The translations under genes and the position numbers were made by a program. From Polytrichum commune (lineage: Eukaryota > Streptophyta > Polytrichopsida > Polytrichales > Polytrichaceae), in the NCBI GenBank assembly GCA_950295325.1, contig OX485807.1, positions 38,408,440 to 38,472,439 on the forward strand: a DNA stretch of 64,000 nucleotides, read 5' to 3'. The notes below the pieces were generated by a model, which searched no databases, was not told where the DNA came from, and saw nothing but the letters and a program-made list of their open reading frames with translations. Below, piece after piece: positions 58,352 through 64,000 of the stretch; the stretch's first letter is position 1, and each line of letters starts with the position of its first letter.

Positions 58352-61300
58352 TGTGGCAACGTGGTGACTCTATAATGGAAAGGCGATTCCCTTGATAAAT
58401 GCGTGCAGGAGCAGCCTTTGGTTTTTTGGGCAATGGCTGGCTGGCTAAGGAGGGAGGGAGGGAGGCACTGGGGTTGGGGCGAGTTGGCGCAAAAAGACAC
58501 GTTGAGAAAAAGGGCAAGGGTGACAGTAAGAGAAAAGGAGGGGAAAGGACTCATAACTTAATAATAAGGTGGTTTTTGATGTGTGTGTGTGGGTGGTGAG
58601 GGCCTCCTCGTCGGGAGGGGGGGAAGACTCCAGCGCCTTTTTTGTTTTCCACCTGACACCCCCACTTGGCCCTAGTACGACATTCATTGCCAAAGAGACG
58701 ACTCGAAGGCCCCTTCACTTTGGATGCTAGGTTTGAGTGTCAATGGGCCGAATCTGGTGGGCATCACCGACCACTCCTTGGCTCCTCCTCCTCTTCCTTT
58801 CCAAACCTCGCTCCCAAGGTAGAAATACCATAACCCGTGAAAATAAGGTGACTCGCATTGAAGATCTGGTCTGACAATCGTGAGATGATTTCCCAAGATA
58901 GACGAGAAGGATTCGTGAAGAATGCAAGTTGTTTCGTAATTTTCTGCCTTGTACAAAAAACTCCACAATTTTTCAAAGTGGAAAGCTTGTCCAACTTCCT
59001 ACTCGTTCACTAGATTCTCCCTACACCGAACACGGTACTCCGCATTTCCATACATATTATCGCCTACATCGGTTACCTCATGAGTACATTAACACTTGAC
59101 TCCCATTGGCTACACTAAGTTAAGTGTGCACGCATTGAAGTTGCCGCCGAGCCATGATCCGTTTCAGAAACGACACTTCACCATTATGACAGCGGTCTAG
59201 TGCACGACTAGAGGGTGGGTGACCGCTTATGGTATTTCTACCTTAACAAAGTCGTCATTCGCACCAACCACTAGCTAGTTACTGAGGAGCCGGTTGCAGT
59301 GTTCAAGATGGAGGCCCTCGTATGAGTTTCATTTTGAAGGGTTATCAAATTTCAACCTTTCAGTTGAAGGGCTAGTTCAAATCCAAAACGTGAATCCAAG
59401 AATATAGGAATGAAATACAAATCTCATATTAAACTTGTGCATGACTATTATATGGTACGTGTTTCCAGTACAATGTGAAGAATTAAGAATGAACCATCTA
59501 ACTCCACTTCTTGTAGTGACAATGTCCTTCGCTCGTTAGTTCTTGTGGCAGGCAGATTATATTGAATCCTTTTAGTGACGCCTTCGTTTGCAATTTGGGG
59601 TTTGCATTTTGAAGGGTTGTTTTGAGAGAGGTATATTTTGAAGGACCGAATCGCGTTTGAAGGGCATTGAAGACTTGAATCTTGAACACTGGCCGGTTGA
59701 GTTTGAGAAATGACCAGTTGTTGAAGACTTTGGGAAACTTACCGACCGTTTTCGAGGAATTGGGAGAACACGCCTCACACTAATAAAGGGAACTCTGAAA
59801 GATGTCCACATGCAACCGGTGGGACTTGGAAACACTAGGATCTTCAACGATTACGTCTAAAAAAACTCCCCGGACATTGATTTGCGCTCGACTTATAGCT
59901 TCATGACATTATTCAACTCTTGTTGAAGGTCCGATGGGCCCGAGCCTATAAATATATAGGCCACTTATATCTCAATATTGTGAAAGCTACATATTCAAGA
60001 TTAAATTTGTAAAATTTGAGCAACATTGGACACCGGCACATGTTTTCTTGATGAGATTCTTGGTCTTCATGCACTGGTTTAGGGTCCACCTGTGAAATCC
60101 ACGCATGCCGTGGACATGGCGATAACCTTTTCATCACCTAGTCATCAATCATTCAACCCTATTTTAAGAAGGGCTAGGTTCATAGGGTCGGAAATATAAT
60201 AAGGGAACCGCATGCAAAGGTTGCACAACGCTAGTGTTAGCATGACTCCCTTTCACAACACCTGTTGAGGGAAAGGATGAACTGGGGGGAGGGTGAAAAC
60301 ATTGATCGCTACTATAAATCATGGATATGCCTAGCTACGACGCCAAAACGAATCGACCCATAAGCCAACTTAACAAACCTATTCTAGGATGAAACAACAA
60401 CAAACAAACATACAAGAGACATGTTACATAAAACTATCACCCCCTCGGCAGGCGTTGTGAAATGAAATCCAATGGGCTTGCACGCGACACCACATTTTTC
60501 TTTTCCCAACGCGGCCCAAATCCCAATGGAGTATTTTCAAACGTTGAGATGAAAAGGAGGAATAAAAGTTAGGGTATCTTATTAAGTTAGACTTGAGAGC
60601 ACCGTATGACCGTGTGAACACACGAGCACCCAACCAACACGAGGCCAGCAACTGGCACCAGATCTCGAAGAAGGGCTGAGTCAAGCGACAGCTCCCACCA
60701 ATCCAGGGAACTGGGAGAGAGGCCAATTTTAAAAAGGATCTTATTAATAAAGGGAGCCAGAGTTTGGGAAGTTTTTGAAGCCTTGGTGCTAATTGCCGGT
60801 AGTTGCTACGAAGGGTCGGATTTTTCCCAATTTACATCGGCAAGAGCCGGTCTTTTGTAAAATCAATCGCCCAATTGCCTATATTTTCATATTTTCATTG
60901 GCCAATATCCGATTAAATGGAATTCATATCGGCACTAAATTTTTTTTAAATGTATGAAAAGTTATTAGAAATCATTTCTTGGTACAAAATCTCGAATAAG
61001 TGAAAAGAAAGGCATGTTCAAAACTTTAAATTTTGAAGAGTTAATATCCTTGGCATGAATTGAACCTAGCAATGCCTTCACCGCTTGAAGGCCAAGGGTC
61101 CCCCAATTCTTCATAGAAGCAATTGGATTTGGTCATGGAAAGGTTGCATAATTCAAAAAGTTTAAGGTTTAGGGTACTTCCTCAAGTGCATCATCAGATG
61201 CCCCAGACAAATAGCGCTCTGGATGCTTTCGGCTGAAATCCAGTAACTCACAAGAAGAATCGGCTACATTTCCGGGACATTTTCTGGTCCATCGGCTAAT

Positions 61301-61762
61301 TGCCAGAGGATTGAAATTACAATCGGATTGCCATCCGATGGTTGGGAATTTGGACCGGCCATGAGGGAAATCCATCGGCTCATAATGAACTAGCCGTCGG
61401 TTTTCGCCGAACATAGTTACCGATCATTCTTGAAGAGTTTATAGAATATACCCCAATTTAATAAAGGAAAACTGGAGGATGTCAACATGTGACTGGTTGG
61501 ACTTGCAAACACTAGGATCTCAACCGATTAGTATGCCTAAAAACTCTCCCCAATCACTGGTTTTTCCCCCTTTGGGGATTTTACGATGACCACCCAAACA
61601 ATGCGACATGTTATTATGAGAATTGCAAAGAGCCAAGGAGCAATTCCTCCTTTGCAAGCTGGCCCTATAGTTTCCCAATAGGTCGTTGCGTGGCAGCAAA
61701 TGCGAGGTGGCCAGCCAGCAGGGGCAGTTTTTTGGTTGCATTCATGGCCACCGACACCCATT
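58352..61762. other. gene-free region with dispersed direct repeats
   Basis: The block 59785-59880 ('gatgtccacatg', 'cttggaaacactaggatct', 'aaaaactccc') recurs at 61463-61560. Between them, 60770-61400 has repeated 'ccgattaaatgg', 'atcggct' and 'gccggt' motifs. Frames on the minus strand at 58188-58968 are long but mutually overlapping and unrecognised. Confidence 0.45.
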
Positions 61763-64000
61763 TATGATACTCCGGTACCTAACTTGTTAACTTGGTTTCT
61801 CATATTATTGACTTTCTTGGATTTCTTGAGTTTTTGCTCTTTTAGGTTTTGTGTTTCCACCCCCCCCCCCCCCGGGGTTGGGGTGAACCAACTTGTACAT
61901 TGGTTTCTTGGAGGCAAGGGTTTAGGGATCCAACTAGGAACGAGTGTATGGGTTGGTTCGTCCATATCCCCCTGCCACCAGCGGTCTAACCATGTTGTCA
62001 AAATGCAGTCAGCTATATTATGACATTATGGAAAATTACCACACTCAATATTGTATTTAGTGCCACTTACTATTGGATTCACCTGATGCTATAACTATTT
62101 ATTGTATATCTCTTCTTTTGGCCAACAACGGTTGAGTTGGTTGTTTGGACGTTATAGAATGTCGACATCTTTACTTGGTAGAAAATTACATTAATAGTAA
62201 AAAGATATAGCGTTGTGTGATTCCAAATAGTAAGTGACACCAAATTAAATATTTAGTGTTTTATCTTCATAACGTTACTCAACTGGATCTCACCTATTTG
62301 TGCGGCTAGGAATATACACGTAGCACTTGTTTGTGCATCCCACATAACATTACTCATAGCACAACTAGTGTTTTTTTGGGACCGGGATTTTGTTATGGAC
62401 TGTACTTGTTATTCCATGGTCTACCATTCTTATTTTATTTTACAGTGCGATGCATGCATCTTTGTGAGTTCATATTGAACATGGATAGGGGCCAGGGGCC
62501 CCAGGTACTGCTATTTGCCCGTACCGAAAGGATGTATATATACCTGCTTAGCCATGATTAGTAGGCCGCATGTGTTGCCCAGCCTGGGTGAGTGTCCAAC
62601 TAAGTTTCTAGGTGCTAGGGTGTACACCTAGATGGGCCCAGTTGCACTTCCTCCAATGAAATGTATATGATTTAAATGAATAGTCCATGAAGCCAAAAGG
62701 CCGTTGAGAGCCAACCTTGCTACCCTCCCACTCATGCAGGACCACAACTGCCATAAACAATGGGACGAGTGGCAGGCCTCACCCGAGCCCATTACCCTCA
62801 AGTGAATACACTTCATCAATTGAGTAATGTTATGAACTAATTCATGTTTTATCCATTTTCTTTATTAAGTAAGGGTACACAATTGAAGTCCTAATGATGT
62901 TGGTATGCACGAAGCCAACGGCAGGGGATCGGTGCATGTTCAACTTTGAATATGGTAACTCCCGCCAAACATCCCGCCAATACATAAAAAATGGACATCA
63001 TAGATTTACAACATTGCAAAATACTATCACTTAATTCAGTGGATTCTCGTCCGGGTTTCATTCATTTATGACAATGTCTCATTACATAAATGTTAGGATG
63101 CATAATATACCAAAAGTGGATGAACTAGAAATAAGTTAGAATGACAACATTTGTAAACTTATTCATAAAAAGTGTCATTAGAAAACTTAACACAGTGACA
63201 CAAACTACCATATGACACTAAATACAATGTTTAGTGTAGTAATTCATTCTCAAAAAGAGTTTAGTGGACTCTTTATGCCACCCCACTAGCCATACCCACA
63301 AACTCATACCGCTAACCGACCTCACATGGTGTCCAAAGTAGTTTGCATCCAAAGTGGAAAGAGAACATTGATAAGCCACTCCATCATATAATGTTACCCT
63401 CAAAAATAACTCATCTCGTCCTTCAAACTATGAGCGTTATGTTCTTTTCAAAAAAAAACTTCAACTTTCCTTAGCACCGTCTCCCATCATGTGTCGTTTC
63501 AACTTCAAAAAGGTAATGAATATGCAGCTTGTCAAGAATCCATTGGGATCAAAGAGGGCACCATTCCTCCACTATTAATGGACCCACAAAGCTTGCGACA
63601 CAAGCTAAATAATGGGAAGGGAAGGAGCTCACAAAATGTAACCCCCAAGCATCTAAGAAGGCCTCTATCTCCAAGCAACCCAAAAAAATAGCGTAGTTGA
63701 GCTACACACTTTTGTTTCTAGTTAATCATGTCGCAAGTACCAACGCACTGCACTATTTGGACAAGTTAAACATTTTGACGTTATTGAAGTTTCAAGTTCA
63801 AATATGTAACTTGGGTGCTCTTGGATGCAAGTACATGCGTTGTATTTTGATCATCAATGTCTACTATGAGAAGAAGAAGAAGAAGCAAAATAATAATAAA
63901 TAAAAATAATCTTTGACGCAAGACAATGTATACAATAAGGTTTCAAACACATAAATATACAAAAATGTGATTTACAAATTTGGTGAAGCATGTATAAATT
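61763..64000. other. gene-free AT-rich end of the window
   Basis: It holds a C-run at 61859-61874 and the inverted partner (63135-63235) of 26140-26232. Shorter pieces of that repeat lie near 62045 and 62235, and GAA/AAT microsatellites at 63869-63900. No exon is supported. Confidence 0.5.

Overview
The window looks like nuclear DNA of a land plant. Three long genes have conventional GT-AG introns, and their products are recognisably plant-type: a divergent SEC23, a plant RNI-like leucine-rich-repeat protein and an FCP1/CPL-type CTD phosphatase. A fourth gene, split into small exons, encodes a MADS-box factor. The DNA is AT-rich and full of short non-coding inverted-repeat elements. I cannot name the species. 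A seed-free plant is possible given how divergent the MADS protein is, but that is a weak inference. There are no bacterial features (operons, RBS, CRISPR).

Layout. 1-4346 is repeat-rich and includes a decayed copy of the leader of the next gene. 4347-12503 (+) is a 14-exon SEC23-like gene (755 aa); its intron 1 carries tandem copies of the end of exon 1, intron 12 a 5S rRNA-like sequence, and intron 13 two MITEs. 14602-22088 (+) is a 15-exon LRR protein (686 aa), with one probable GC-AG intron and three MITEs in its introns. 24289-27746 (-) is a MADS-box gene rebuilt from small exons; several of its internal exons are not resolved. 29441-34024 (+) is an 8-exon FCP1-like CTD phosphatase (599 aa) with an acidic N-terminus, a DLDHT catalytic motif and a C-terminal BRCT domain. 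For all three plus-strand genes the exons I list join in one open frame from ATG to stop.

From 34025 to the end (about 30 kb) I find no convincing intact gene. This half holds MITEs of at least three families, a 167-bp tandem array (39993-40493), a roughly 220-bp tandem array (57468-58351), inverted gene-like fragments, C-runs and microsatellites. Two weak gene candidates lie at 50422-50561 (+) and 50853-51420 (-).

The genes are not a functional cluster: they cover ER-to-Golgi vesicle coat, an LRR scaffold of unknown role, transcriptional control and RNA polymerase II dephosphorylation. What they share is repeated colonisation of their introns by the same MITE families.
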